37,582 nucleotides of DNA from Asticcacaulis sp. UBA2476 (GTDB lineage Bacteria > Pseudomonadota > Alphaproteobacteria > Caulobacterales > Caulobacteraceae). The DNA lies in NCBI GenBank assembly GCA_002342035.1, contig DDPE01000020.1, forward strand, positions 1-37,582, given 5' to 3'. Shown here one piece after another: positions 26,340-35,025 of the stretch; the stretch's first letter is position 1, and each line of letters starts with the position of its first letter. The translations under genes and the position numbers were made by a program. The notes under the pieces were generated by a model. It was not told where the DNA came from. It saw only the letters and a program-made list of their open reading frames with translations, and searched no databases.

Positions 26340-26398
26340 GGGGGCAAGCCCCCTTAACCCGGAACGTAGCGTGTGTCTTACCGTTGCGTGAATAAACA

Positions 26399-26430
26399 AA
26401 ACCCCCTGAGTGTCCGCACTCAGGGGGTTT
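26399..26430 (+). terminator. Intrinsic terminator of rpoBC
   Basis: A perfect 14-base stem (26399-26412 with 26417-26430) has a TCCG loop and is followed by CTTTTA, 60 bases after the rpoC stop. Confidence 0.93.
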
Positions 26431-26475
26431 CTTTTACATTCGCTTTGGGACAGTCGTGATACTTAAATCTTTGAT

Positions 26476-26529
26476 CGTGAAAAAGTACACTGAGGCGAAA
26501 GCGAAGCAAAGCCGAAGGACTTTTTCACG
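26476..26529 (-). repeat. Hairpin repeat, copy 2 (between rpoC and the flavoprotein gene)
   Basis: Perfect 11-base inverted arms CGTGAAAAAGT (26476-26486) and ACTTTTTCACG (26519-26529) enclose 32 bases. The arm-proximal sequences AAAGTACACTGA and CGAAGGACTTT match those of the hairpin after tRNA-Val (10700-10739, opposite strand), while the centre differs in length. It begins 7 bases beyond the stop of the minus-strand flavoprotein gene and may also end that transcript. Confidence 0.75.
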
Positions 26530-26535
26530 GTATGC

Positions 26536-27729
26536 CTATATAGCCTGACCGGCCGCCCAGCCCGATGACCACGCCCATTGAAAGTTATAGCCCCCCAGCC
26601 AGCCGGTGACATCGAGGGCTTCGCCAACGAAGTATAGTCCCGCACACAACTGGCTTTCAAAGGTCTGTGAGGAGATATCCTTGGTGTCGATGCCGCCGAG
26701 CGTGACTTCGGCGGTGCGATAGCCTTCGGTGCCGTCTGGGATCAGGCTCCACGGCTGAATGTGGGACAATATGCCCTTGATCTTTACGTCGGACATATCG
26801 GCGATCTTGGTCTCGTTCGTTTCAGCACTAAGTCCCTGAGCGGCCATGATTTTCTCCGCCAGCCGACGTGGCAGAATTTCAAACAGGGCCGTGTGCAGGG
26901 ATTGGCGGGTTTTGCGCTTGGCCCGAAACCATTCCATCAGATCCATGTCGGGCCTTAAGTCAACCTCTAGCGTTTGGCCCATCTGCCAGTAGTTAGAGAT
27001 TTGCAGTATGGCCGGTCCGGACAGGCCGCGGTGGGTGAACAAAAAGCCGTCTTCAAACTTGGTCTTGCCGACTTTAACGCGCGCCTGCATAGAAACACCG
27101 GCCAGATCCAGCGCTTGAAGTTTATCTGGGTGGAGGGTGAGGGGCACCAAACCTGCCCGCATGGGGGTGATCACATGGCCGAACTGCTTTGCTGTCTCAT
27201 AGGCAAAGGGTGACCCCAGTTTTGGGATCGACAAGCCGCCGGTGGCAATGACCACCTTTTTGGCTTTGACGGTCTCATTGGTCGTGGTGATATCAAAACC
27301 GGCGTCGTTTTTAGTGATCGCCGTGATGGCCGTTTGCAGCCACAGTTCGCCGCCATTATCGCGCAGTTCATTGAGCAACATGTCGATAATGTCCATGGCT
27401 GACTCATCGCAGAACAACTGGCCTTCGGTTTTTTCGTGATAGGCAATTTTGTGGCGCTCAACCAGGCTTACGAAATCGCGCGGTGTGTAGCGCTTTAGCG
27501 CCGAAATACAGAATCGCGGGTTTTGCGACAGGTAGTTGTGCGAATGGGCGCGCAGGTGCGTGAAGTTACAGCGCCCGCCGCCGGAGATGCGAATCTTTTC
27601 GGCCGGGGCGTCAGCCTGCTCCAGCACGACGACTTTTTTTCCACGTTTCGCGGCTTCGATTGCGCACATAAGGCCTGCGGCACCGGCGCCGACGATGGCG
27701 GCATCATAGTATTTTGGGGAAGAGGACAT
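26536..27729 (-). CDS. BaiN/HI0933-family FAD-dependent oxidoreductase
   Basis: Flavoprotein of 397 residues. The N-terminal dinucleotide-binding motif (AIVGAGAAGLMCAIEAAKRG) is followed by the family signature ISGGGRCNFTH. A second FAD motif, VVIATGGLSIPKLG, lies in the middle, and the C terminus ends with FVGEALDVTGWLGGYNFQWA, which is diagnostic of the BaiN/YhiN group. The electron acceptor and substrate are not known for most members. ATG at 27729. The gene runs toward rpoC and ends 7 bases before a hairpin repeat that may act as its terminator. It is divergent from the SCP2 gene. Confidence 0.92.
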   Translation of the reverse strand: MSSSPKYYDAAIVGAGAAGLMCAIEAAKRGKKVVVLEQADAPAEKIRISGGGRCNFTHLRAHSHNYLSQNPRFCISALKRYTPRDFVSLVERHKIAYHEKTEGQLFCDESAMDIIDMLLNELRDNGGELWLQTAITAITKNDAGFDITTTNETVKAKKVVIATGGLSIPKLGSPFAYETAKQFGHVITPMRAGLVPLTLHPDKLQALDLAGVSMQARVKVGKTKFEDGFLFTHRGLSGPAILQISNYWQMGQTLEVDLRPDMDLMEWFRAKRKTRQSLHTALFEILPRRLAEKIMAAQGLSAETNETKIADMSDVKIKGILSHIQPWSLIPDGTEGYRTAEVTLGGIDTKDISSQTFESQLCAGLYFVGEALDVTGWLGGYNFQWAWSSGWAAGQAI

Positions 27730-27891
27730 GAAATCTCAAAAAATTGCGTTAATTTTGTTTAGTCGCATTTTTACGACGAACCGGCAGCCACTTCGTCTAA
27801 AATGCTTTGGCTTACGCAACGTCATACTTGTTCTGCCGAAAATCCGGCGTAAGGTCGCAGCCACCTATATAAGCCTGTTCAGGAGGATACC

Positions 27892-28197
27892 ATGTCCGAT
27901 TTGGCCACCATCACAGAAAAAATCAAATCTTCGGTCGGAGAGGACTCCGGTTTGGGTAAAATCGTCAAGCTCGACTTCGGTGATGCCGGTAAAATCCTTA
28001 TCAACGCCGCTCAGGTGCCCAATGTGGTCAGTAATGACGATGGCGCGGCTGATACCACAGTCATCATTGGGTTGGATGATCTGGTGGCTATGGCCAAGGG
28101 CCAGCTTGATCCGATGATGGCCTTCATGCAGGGCAAGATGAAAATCCTTGGCGACATGAGCGTGGCGCAGAAATTAGCGCCGCTGTTGAAAGGCTGA
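27892..28197 (+). CDS. SCP2 sterol-binding domain protein
   Basis: A small soluble protein of 101 residues matching the SCP2 lipid-binding fold: GKIVKLDFGDAGKILINAAQ, then a conserved helix-strand end with LVAMAKGQLDPMMAFMQGKMKILGDMSVAQKL. In bacteria such proteins may carry lipids or fatty acyl chains; the ligand is unknown here. The ATG has a strong AGGAGG 5 bases upstream. It converges with the MBL-fold gene, their stops only 1 base apart. Confidence 0.93.
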   Translation: MSDLATITEKIKSSVGEDSGLGKIVKLDFGDAGKILINAAQVPNVVSNDDGAADTTVIIGLDDLVAMAKGQLDPMMAFMQGKMKILGDMSVAQKLAPLLKG

Positions 28198-28198
28198 T

Positions 28199-28885
28199 TT
28201 AGCCCGGCCCCGACGTGTTGGCTTTAGAATGAGCGATAACCCGATCCGCCACATAGGGGTTTGACTGACGCTCCGCATGAAAGCTCGACATCGGGCCATG
28301 TCCGGGCACGAACTGGACGTCGCCCAGCGGCCATAACCGCGTGGTGATCGCGTTGATCAGATCAGCGTGATTGCCGCGCGGGAAATCTGTCCGCCCGATT
28401 GAGCCCTTGAACAAGACATCACCGACCTGCGCGAAGTTCGACGGCCGGTGGAAGAAAACGACATGGCCGGGTGTGTGGCCGGGGCAGTGATAAACTTCCC
28501 ATTCAGTTTCGCCCAGTGTGACCGTATCGCCGTTTTCCAGCCAGCGGTCGGTTTCAAACACCCGCATACCTTCTACGCCGTAGCGCTGACCGGCTTCGGG
28601 GATACGATCAATCCAGAACTGATCGTCACGGTGAGGGCCTTCGATCGTCGCCCCCGTGCGTTCTTTAAGCTCCGAAGCGCCGCCAGCATGATCGGCATGG
28701 CCGTGGGTGATCCATATCTTATCGACGCTCAACCCGCGCCGGTTGATTTCCCCCAGCACAGCCTCAAGGTCACCGCCCGGATCGATCACCGCGCATTTGT
28801 TGGTCTTCGTACACCAGACGACTGTGCAGTTTTGCTGTAGCGGGGTGACGGGCGCGACAAACAGGCGGATAGGGGCATCGGACAC
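28199..28885 (-). CDS. MBL-fold metallohydrolase (glyoxalase II-like)
   Basis: Metal-dependent hydrolase of 228 residues. The zinc-binding motif THGHADHAGG is present, with further His ligands in HCPGHTPGHVVFFH and the C-terminal VPGHGPMSS. The order matches YcbL/GloB-type thioester hydrolases (type II glyoxalase subgroup), where the substrate may be an acylglutathione. The start is GTG at 28885 with AGGAG 7 bases upstream. The downstream end nearly touches the SCP2 gene. A terminator for the neighbouring transporter separates it from the upstream gene. Confidence 0.9.
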   Translation of the reverse strand: MSDAPIRLFVAPVTPLQQNCTVVWCTKTNKCAVIDPGGDLEAVLGEINRRGLSVDKIWITHGHADHAGGASELKERTGATIEGPHRDDQFWIDRIPEAGQRYGVEGMRVFETDRWLENGDTVTLGETEWEVYHCPGHTPGHVVFFHRPSNFAQVGDVLFKGSIGRTDFPRGNHADLINAITTRLWPLGDVQFVPGHGPMSSFHAERQSNPYVADRVIAHSKANTSGPG

Positions 28886-28903
28886 AGGCGGACTCCTAAA
28901 GAA

Positions 28904-28935
28904 AAGGCCTCTGTGTTCTAAAACACAGAGGCCTT
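28904..28935 (-). terminator. Intrinsic terminator of the APC transporter gene
   Basis: A perfect 14-base stem (28904-28917 with 28922-28935) has a four-base loop. On the minus strand it is followed by TTTTC, 22 bases after the transporter stop codon. Confidence 0.9.
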
Positions 28936-28957
28936 AAACTCTACAGGAGATTACATC

Positions 28958-30595
28958 CTATTTCTTATCGTCGATATTGCCGCGGAACGCATCGGCCGGA
29001 GACGACAGATCGGTGTCTTCGGTGATGTCGATGCCCTTAGACAGCTTCGAGTGCCAGAAGCCGTAAGCGGCATAGATGATCGCGCCGACAATGGCGTAGC
29101 ACACCAGAATGGTCAGCGGCAGAGTGTTGCCCTTCATGGCATGGTCAATCATGGGCGAGAAGTTCTGCCAAGCCAGGAACAGACAGGACAGGATGCCTAA
29201 GACCGCCGTAAAAATCCCGCCAGGTACGCGGAAGGGACGCTCCATTTCGGGGTGCTTGATGCGCAGATAGATCACCGACAAACACACGATCGAGAAGGCA
29301 ACCGCAGTCCCCAGCGAGACTAGATCACCCAGAAGGCTGATCGGCAGGAACGAGGCGGCCACCGCAACCATGATCCCCAGCAGTATGGTGCCGAGCCAGG
29401 GGGTGCGGAACTTATCGTGGATTTTCGAGAATACGGCGGGCAACAGGCCGTCACGCGACATGGTGTAAAAGATGCGGGTCTGGCCAAAGCACAGCACCAA
29501 CATAACGGATGAGAGACCTGCAACCGCACCGACCTTGATCAGCAGGCTGATGGCGTTCATCTGGCCGCTTTCGACGAACGGCCACGGGAAGTTGGCCCAG
29601 GTCAGCGCCATGCGGTCGATAGCCACCGCGATGGGGGCGGGGCTGGCCAGTTCCAGATAGGGGACAACGCCGGTCATGACGGCCGCCACCGCCATATAGA
29701 TGACCGTACAGATGACCAGTGCGCCCAGAATACCGACGGGTACGTCACGGCTTGGGTTCTTGGCTTCGGCCGCAGCCGTTGAGACGGCTTCGAAACCGAC
29801 ATAGGCGAAGAAGATGATAGCGGCACCGCGGAAAATACCACCTACGCCAAACTCACCCGGATTGCCGGTGGCGGGCGGAATGAAAGGATGCCAGTTGTCG
29901 GGGTTGATATAGGTTACGCCGACCGCGATAAAGGTCAGCAGCACGATGATCTTCAATACCACAATGAAGTTGTTGACGTTGGCCGATTCGCTGACGCCCA
30001 GAACCAGCAGGCAGGTCACGGCGGCAATGCCGATGGCGGCGATCAGGTTGAATGTGCCCGACAGCATCATGGTTGTGTGACCACCATCATCGGTTACGGC
30101 GCGCACCAACGGGGTTGCCCACATGGTCGCCGGGTGGTCAGTCCCCCCCGCGAGCACCGGCAGATGCACCCCGAAATCGCCAAGCAAACTGACCACATAG
30201 CCTGACCAACCTACTGCCACGGTAGAGGCGGCAATCCCGTATTCCAACACCAGCAGCCAGCCCATGATCCAGGCGAAGACTTCGCCCAGGGTTCCGTAGG
30301 CGTAGGTGTAGGCCGAACCCGATACCGGCATGGTTGACGCCAGTTCGGCATAACAAAGGCCGGCCAGCGCGCAGGCAATCCCTGCCACAACGAAGGATAA
30401 CATGATCGCCGGACCGGCATTGGCCGACGCCACCTGACCGGTAAGAACGAAAATGCCGGCGCCAATAATGGCGCCGACACCGAGCGACATCAGATTAATC
30501 GGCCCAAGCGTGCGCTTGAGCGGACTTTTGGCCGCTTCTTTTTGGATATTGGCAATCGACTTTTTCTGGAACAGCCGACCAAGGTTGTTGGACAT
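28958..30595 (-). CDS. APC-superfamily amino acid permease
   Basis: Inner-membrane amino acid transporter of 545 residues with about 12 hydrophobic segments. The N-terminal LMSLGVGAIIGAGIFVLTG is the unwound first helix that binds substrate in this superfamily. FAYVGFEAVSTAAAEAKNPSRD and FCFGQTRIFYTMSRDGLLP are typical of the cationic amino acid transporter (CAT/YfnA) branch. Specificity cannot be read. The ATG has GAGGGG upstream. The C-terminal tail is polar and acidic. The gene is divergent from hrpB across a 187-base gap that should hold both promoters. Confidence 0.93.
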   Translation of the reverse strand: MSNNLGRLFQKKSIANIQKEAAKSPLKRTLGPINLMSLGVGAIIGAGIFVLTGQVASANAGPAIMLSFVVAGIACALAGLCYAELASTMPVSGSAYTYAYGTLGEVFAWIMGWLLVLEYGIAASTVAVGWSGYVVSLLGDFGVHLPVLAGGTDHPATMWATPLVRAVTDDGGHTTMMLSGTFNLIAAIGIAAVTCLLVLGVSESANVNNFIVVLKIIVLLTFIAVGVTYINPDNWHPFIPPATGNPGEFGVGGIFRGAAIIFFAYVGFEAVSTAAAEAKNPSRDVPVGILGALVICTVIYMAVAAVMTGVVPYLELASPAPIAVAIDRMALTWANFPWPFVESGQMNAISLLIKVGAVAGLSSVMLVLCFGQTRIFYTMSRDGLLPAVFSKIHDKFRTPWLGTILLGIMVAVAASFLPISLLGDLVSLGTAVAFSIVCLSVIYLRIKHPEMERPFRVPGGIFTAVLGILSCLFLAWQNFSPMIDHAMKGNTLPLTILVCYAIVGAIIYAAYGFWHSKLSKGIDITEDTDLSSPADAFRGNIDDKK

Positions 30596-30782
30596 GAGAC
30601 CCCTCGCATGGTGCCGCCATTTTCACTCGCGGCATAAAACGCTAAAGGCATGACGTTAATGTCACATTTTCAACTAAGCAACAGCTATTTGCGGGAAGAT
30701 TTCACCAGCTAACAGCCAAGTTTAATGGGAAATTTAGCCTGCGCGTGACATTTGGCGGAAAATTCTGCTAGGGAGGCGAATT

Positions 30783-33251
30783 ATGTTGCCTGTCGAAGAG
30801 ATATATTCGCCGCTTAAGGCGTATCTGCAAACCCGGACCACGGCCCTGATTATCGCGCCGCCGGGGGCGGGTAAGACGACGGGGATACCTCTGGCCTTGC
30901 TGGATGAAGAGTGGCTTAGGGGCCAAACCCTGATTCTGCTGGAGCCGCGGCGTCTGGCGGCGCGGGCGGCGGCGGCGCGTATGGCCGAAACTTTGGGCGA
31001 ATCTGTTGGGGAAACGGTAGGGTTTCGGGTGCGCGGTGAAAGCCGGATTGGCCCTAAGACCCGCATTGAAGTGGTGACCGAAGGCATATTTTCGCGCCGC
31101 ATCGTCGATGATCCGGCGCTTGACGGTGTGGGCGGCGTCATCTTCGATGAGTTTCATGAACGCAGTCTGGATGCCGATCTGGGGCTGGCCTTTGCACGCG
31201 ATAGCCAGACCCTATTGCGGGATGATCTCCGGCTTCTGATCATGTCGGCAACACTGGATGGGCAGCGGGTAACTGAGGTGCTGTCTGATGCCCAAACCTT
31301 TCATTCCGAAGGTCGCGCCTATCCGGTCACGACCCACTATCTGGGCCGGGATCAAGGGCTGAGGCTGGAAGATGATATCGCCCGCCATATCTTAAGGTTA
31401 CAATCTAAGCTGACGCCCGAACAGGCTGAAACCTTGCTGGTTTTTCTGCCGGGTCAGGGTGAGATTCACCGCGTGGCCAGCCGGTTGGAAGAGGGCCGGC
31501 TTCACAGCCATATCGAGCTTTGCAAACTCTATGGCGCAATGGATATCCGCGATCAGTCCGCCGTTTTGCGCAAAAACACACCGGGGCGACCGAAAATCGT
31601 GCTGGCGACAGCCATTGCTGAAACCTCGTTGACGCTGGACCGGGTGACTATGGTGATCGACAGCGGTGTATCGCGGCTGGGGCGCTATGATCCGGCGCGT
31701 GGGACGATGCGGTTCGTGACCGAACGGGTGACCAAGGCGTCTGCCGATCAGCGTCGCGGTCGTGCGGGCCGGACACAGGCCGGGGACTGTTACCGGTTGT
31801 GGGATAAAGAGCAGGATTTGTCGCTTATTCCCTTTGCGCGACCGGAAATTTTGGAAACCGATCTGTCACGGCTGGTACTGGATCTGCGCATGTGGGGCGC
31901 GCGCTCGACCGAGGGTTTGAGCCTGCTCGATCATCCCCCTGAAGGCGCCATGGCTGAGGCGACACGGTTGCTGCAGGCGTTGGGCGCGCTGGATGACAAG
32001 GGCGATCTGACGACACACGGGCGTTTGATGTCGCAGTTACCAATGTCGCCGCGTCTGGCCAATATGTTGCTCCATGCGGCCAAACAAGGGCAGGCGGCGA
32101 CCGGTGCGGCTCTGGCCGCGCTGTTGTCGGAAAATGGCTTGGGCGGGAAATCGACCGATCTGGAAACCCGGCTTGAGGGCTTAAGCCGTGACAAGACGCT
32201 CAAAGCGGTTCAGGCGCGTAATCTGGCGCTGAACTGGACGCGTCTGGCAGATAGTTTGATTAAAAAAGAAATTAAACAAACGGATGCGCGTAAAAACTCA
32301 ACCTATCTGTTAGCTGAAGCCTTTCCGGAACGCATCGCCAAGGCGCGGGGTAAGGCGGGCGAATTCGTCATGGCCAATGGCCGTGGTGCCTATGTCGATG
32401 ACACCGACCCGTTAGCGAGATCGTCTTATCTGGCGGCTGGTGATCTGGGCGGCGGCGGTGCGCGTGATCGGATATTGCTGGGGGCCCCCCTGACGGCTGA
32501 TGAGATTATGCGCCTGTTCGCAGACCGTTTGGAGACCGAGGCGGTGATTGAGAAAAGCGCAGGCGGTAATTTCCGGGCTTTTGAGCAGGTGCGGTTGGGG
32601 CAGGTCGTGCTGTCCTCCAAACCTATGGAACGCGTCCCCACAGAATTATTAGTGAAAGTTCAAGCTGAGGAGATAAAATCTAAAGGACTGAAAGCGCTGA
32701 AATTTTCGGATCATGCGGAAAGTGTGCGTCAGCGCGTGCAGTTTTTGCGAAATGATGATCCTGCGTGGCCGGATATGTCGGATGCGGCCTTGCTGCAAAC
32801 CCTTGAGGACTGGCTTGGGCCCTATGCCGGCGGGCGACCGCTGCTTAATCTTACGGCGCATGATGTCATGCAAGCGCTAACCAGTTTGCTCAGCTACGAA
32901 CAGCAACGAACTCTCGATGCGCTGGCACCCGAAAGCCTGCGCCTGCCGACAGGCAACGGGGCGCGCATCGATTATGGTGCCGAAGGCGGCCCGCGGGTTG
33001 AAGCGCGGGTGACGGAGTTTTATGGCACGGCCCGTCATCCGACGGTTGGCGTCAACAAAACGCCCCTGACCCTTTCCCTGTTGTCGCCAGCCCATCGCCC
33101 CATCCAGATTACCAAGGATATCGTTGGTTTCTGGGACGGCTCCTGGCCGGAGGTGCGCACTGAAATGAAAGGACGCTACCCCCGTCACGTCTGGCCCGAA
33201 GACCCAAAATCGGCACAGGCGACCGCACGGGCTAAACCGCGTGGTACTTAA
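30783..33251 (+). CDS. hrpB: ATP-dependent helicase HrpB
   Basis: DEAH-box (DExH) helicase of 822 residues, normal for HrpB. Motif I is APPGAGKTTG, motif II DEFHERS, motif III SAT, and motif VI QRRGRAGR. The HA2-like domain and the family-specific C-terminal HrpB domain follow (DWLGPYAGGRPLLNLTAHDV, PTVGVNKTPLTLSLLSPAHRPIQITKD). It is thought to act on RNA, but its cellular role is poorly defined. ATG at 30783 has GGGAGG about 6 bases upstream. Its stop overlaps the end of the convergent methyltransferase gene by 4 bases. Confidence 0.96.
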   Translation: MLPVEEIYSPLKAYLQTRTTALIIAPPGAGKTTGIPLALLDEEWLRGQTLILLEPRRLAARAAAARMAETLGESVGETVGFRVRGESRIGPKTRIEVVTEGIFSRRIVDDPALDGVGGVIFDEFHERSLDADLGLAFARDSQTLLRDDLRLLIMSATLDGQRVTEVLSDAQTFHSEGRAYPVTTHYLGRDQGLRLEDDIARHILRLQSKLTPEQAETLLVFLPGQGEIHRVASRLEEGRLHSHIELCKLYGAMDIRDQSAVLRKNTPGRPKIVLATAIAETSLTLDRVTMVIDSGVSRLGRYDPARGTMRFVTERVTKASADQRRGRAGRTQAGDCYRLWDKEQDLSLIPFARPEILETDLSRLVLDLRMWGARSTEGLSLLDHPPEGAMAEATRLLQALGALDDKGDLTTHGRLMSQLPMSPRLANMLLHAAKQGQAATGAALAALLSENGLGGKSTDLETRLEGLSRDKTLKAVQARNLALNWTRLADSLIKKEIKQTDARKNSTYLLAEAFPERIAKARGKAGEFVMANGRGAYVDDTDPLARSSYLAAGDLGGGGARDRILLGAPLTADEIMRLFADRLETEAVIEKSAGGNFRAFEQVRLGQVVLSSKPMERVPTELLVKVQAEEIKSKGLKALKFSDHAESVRQRVQFLRNDDPAWPDMSDAALLQTLEDWLGPYAGGRPLLNLTAHDVMQALTSLLSYEQQRTLDALAPESLRLPTGNGARIDYGAEGGPRVEARVTEFYGTARHPTVGVNKTPLTLSLLSPAHRPIQITKDIVGFWDGSWPEVRTEMKGRYPRHVWPEDPKSAQATARAKPRGT

Positions 33252-34039
33252 ACTTCGGTGGCCGCATAGATCATAATGCCGGTCGCCACCGACAGATTCA
33301 GGCTATCGGCGCGGCCGCGCATCGGGATCTTGACGTGAGTATCGCAGATAGCCGCGATGTCATCGCTTAGACCGGATTGTTCGGTGCCCATGAGGATCAG
33401 GGTTGGGCGCTGATAGGGGGCGGAGCGATGATCATGGGTGGCTGTCAGCAGGGTGCCCACGATCGATCCTGTCCAACGCGAACGATCCGCTATAAATTCG
33501 GCTTGGGTGCATTTGACGATCGGCAGGGAAAAGATGGAACCCATGGTGGCGCGCACTGTTTCTACTGAAAACGGGTCAACACAGTCACCAATGAGAATTA
33601 CGCCGCCAATGCCTGCGGCGTCGGCCGTGCGTATAATGGTACCGAGATTGCCCGGATCACGAACCTGCTCAAGCGCCACCCAAACGTCATTGTCCCTGGG
33701 GTTGATGTCGCGGAGAGTCTTGATGTGCTGCGCAAACACCGCAATAACCATCTGAGGGTTATCTTTGCGGGATACTTTTTCTAATATTTCGCGGGTTACT
33801 TCAAGAACCTGACCACGGTCTTTAAGAGTCTGGTCAATGGCGCGGGTCAGAAGCGGATGGCGGTCAGCATCCTTGCCATAGACCAGAATTTGCGGTGAAA
33901 ACCCCTGATCGAGCGCGTCGATAATGATCTTCAGACCTTCGGCAAGGAACTGGTGCGTTTCCTCACGCGTTTTGCGCATATGCAGGGCGCGGATATCTTT
34001 TATGGTTTGGTTAGTAAGCGAAGTAATCTCTTTTATCAT
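33248..34039 (-). CDS. TrmH/SpoU-family RNA methyltransferase
   Basis: SPOUT-class RNA 2'-O-methyltransferase of 263 residues. An N-terminal substrate-binding domain (TSLTNQTIKDIRALHMRKTR) precedes the knotted catalytic domain, with motif 1 DPGNLGTIIRTADAAG, motif 2 LILMGTEQSGLSDD and motif 3 IPMRGRADSLNLSVATGI. The target may be rRNA or tRNA; the sequence does not decide. It follows the RlmI-like gene after 4 bases on the same strand, so the two RNA-methyltransferase-type genes form a probable operon. The 3' end overlaps hrpB by 4 bases. Confidence 0.93.
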   Translation of the reverse strand: MIKEITSLTNQTIKDIRALHMRKTREETHQFLAEGLKIIIDALDQGFSPQILVYGKDADRHPLLTRAIDQTLKDRGQVLEVTREILEKVSRKDNPQMVIAVFAQHIKTLRDINPRDNDVWVALEQVRDPGNLGTIIRTADAAGIGGVILIGDCVDPFSVETVRATMGSIFSLPIVKCTQAEFIADRSRWTGSIVGTLLTATHDHRSAPYQRPTLILMGTEQSGLSDDIAAICDTHVKIPMRGRADSLNLSVATGIMIYAATEV

Positions 34040-34043
34040 GATC

Positions 34044-34982
34044 TTACGCCTTATCCTTCATCCAACGTGCAAAGAAGGAAAGTCCGATTTCGCGTGGAGG
34101 AACAGGGCTTAAAGCCATGCCTTTGGGGGCCTTATCCTGCTCAACCAGAGTGAGCTCACCATAGTCAATTTGTCCGCCCTTATCAGGCCCGACCGCTTCG
34201 GCCAAAAGATGCGCCAGCGCCGGACCAGAGACTCGCGCGGCATAGGCATTGAGCAGCAGAAAGGCTGCGTCATCCGACAAAAGCTGCGCGCACAGATTAA
34301 TCAGTTCCGGCAGGTCTTCAAACAACCGCCAGACCTCACCGGTTGGACCACGGCCATATTTGGGGGGGTCGAGAATAATACCTTCGTATTTTGAGCCACG
34401 TTTGACTTCGCGCTGCACATATTTGCGGGCGTCTTCGCAGATCCAGCGAATGGGTGCCTGTTCCATGCCCGACAGGGTCGCGTTATCCCGCGCCCAACCC
34501 ACGGATTTTTTCGAGGCATCGACGTGAGTGACCTTGGCACCCGCCGCCGCACAGGCCAGTGAGGCAACGCCGGTGTAACCGAACAGGTTCAGGACGCGCG
34601 GTGGCTGCCCTGCGGCGACGCGGCGTTCAATACACTCGGTTTGCCATGTCCAGTTGGCGGCCTGTTCCGGGAAAAATGCCAGATGGCGAAACGACGTGAA
34701 GCGGCCATAAAACTTGACCTGATTCCAACCAAGCGCCCATTGATCGGCAGGTTTGCGGCTGAATTGCCAGCGGCCGTCATCATCCTCATCCGTGGGGTCG
34801 AAAATGGCGTCAGCCTTGTCCCACAATGCCGGATATTTGGGCGTCCACCAGCACTGAGGCTCCGGGCGGATAACCATGTAGTCGCCGTAGCGTTCCAGCT
34901 TTTTACCATTACCTGAGTCGATAAGGGCGTAGTCGGACCAAGCCAGCGTGCGCAGTTGAATAGGGTGATCAGCAATCATCAT
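34044..34982 (-). CDS. Class I SAM-dependent methyltransferase, RlmI-like
   Basis: A 312-residue protein related to the rRNA methyltransferase RlmI/RlmK group. A SAM-binding motif lies in VLNLFGYTGVASLACAAAG, an acidic ribose contact in VTHVDASKKSVGWARDN and the catalytic-type loop in GIILDPPKYGRGP. It lacks the N-terminal PUA domain of E. coli RlmI and starts instead with a short beta-rich region. The ATG at 34982 is followed by a second ATG; no strong ribosome-binding site distinguishes them. It is the first gene of a probable operon with the SpoU methyltransferase 4 bases downstream. RNA is the likely substrate (inferred). Confidence 0.88.
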   Translation of the reverse strand: MMIADHPIQLRTLAWSDYALIDSGNGKKLERYGDYMVIRPEPQCWWTPKYPALWDKADAIFDPTDEDDDGRWQFSRKPADQWALGWNQVKFYGRFTSFRHLAFFPEQAANWTWQTECIERRVAAGQPPRVLNLFGYTGVASLACAAAGAKVTHVDASKKSVGWARDNATLSGMEQAPIRWICEDARKYVQREVKRGSKYEGIILDPPKYGRGPTGEVWRLFEDLPELINLCAQLLSDDAAFLLLNAYAARVSGPALAHLLAEAVGPDKGGQIDYGELTLVEQDKAPKGMALSPVPPREIGLSFFARWMKDKA

Positions 34983-35025
34983 GGCCGCTGATTAGCGCAT
35001 CAGGCGCCGTTGCACCAGAGGTTAG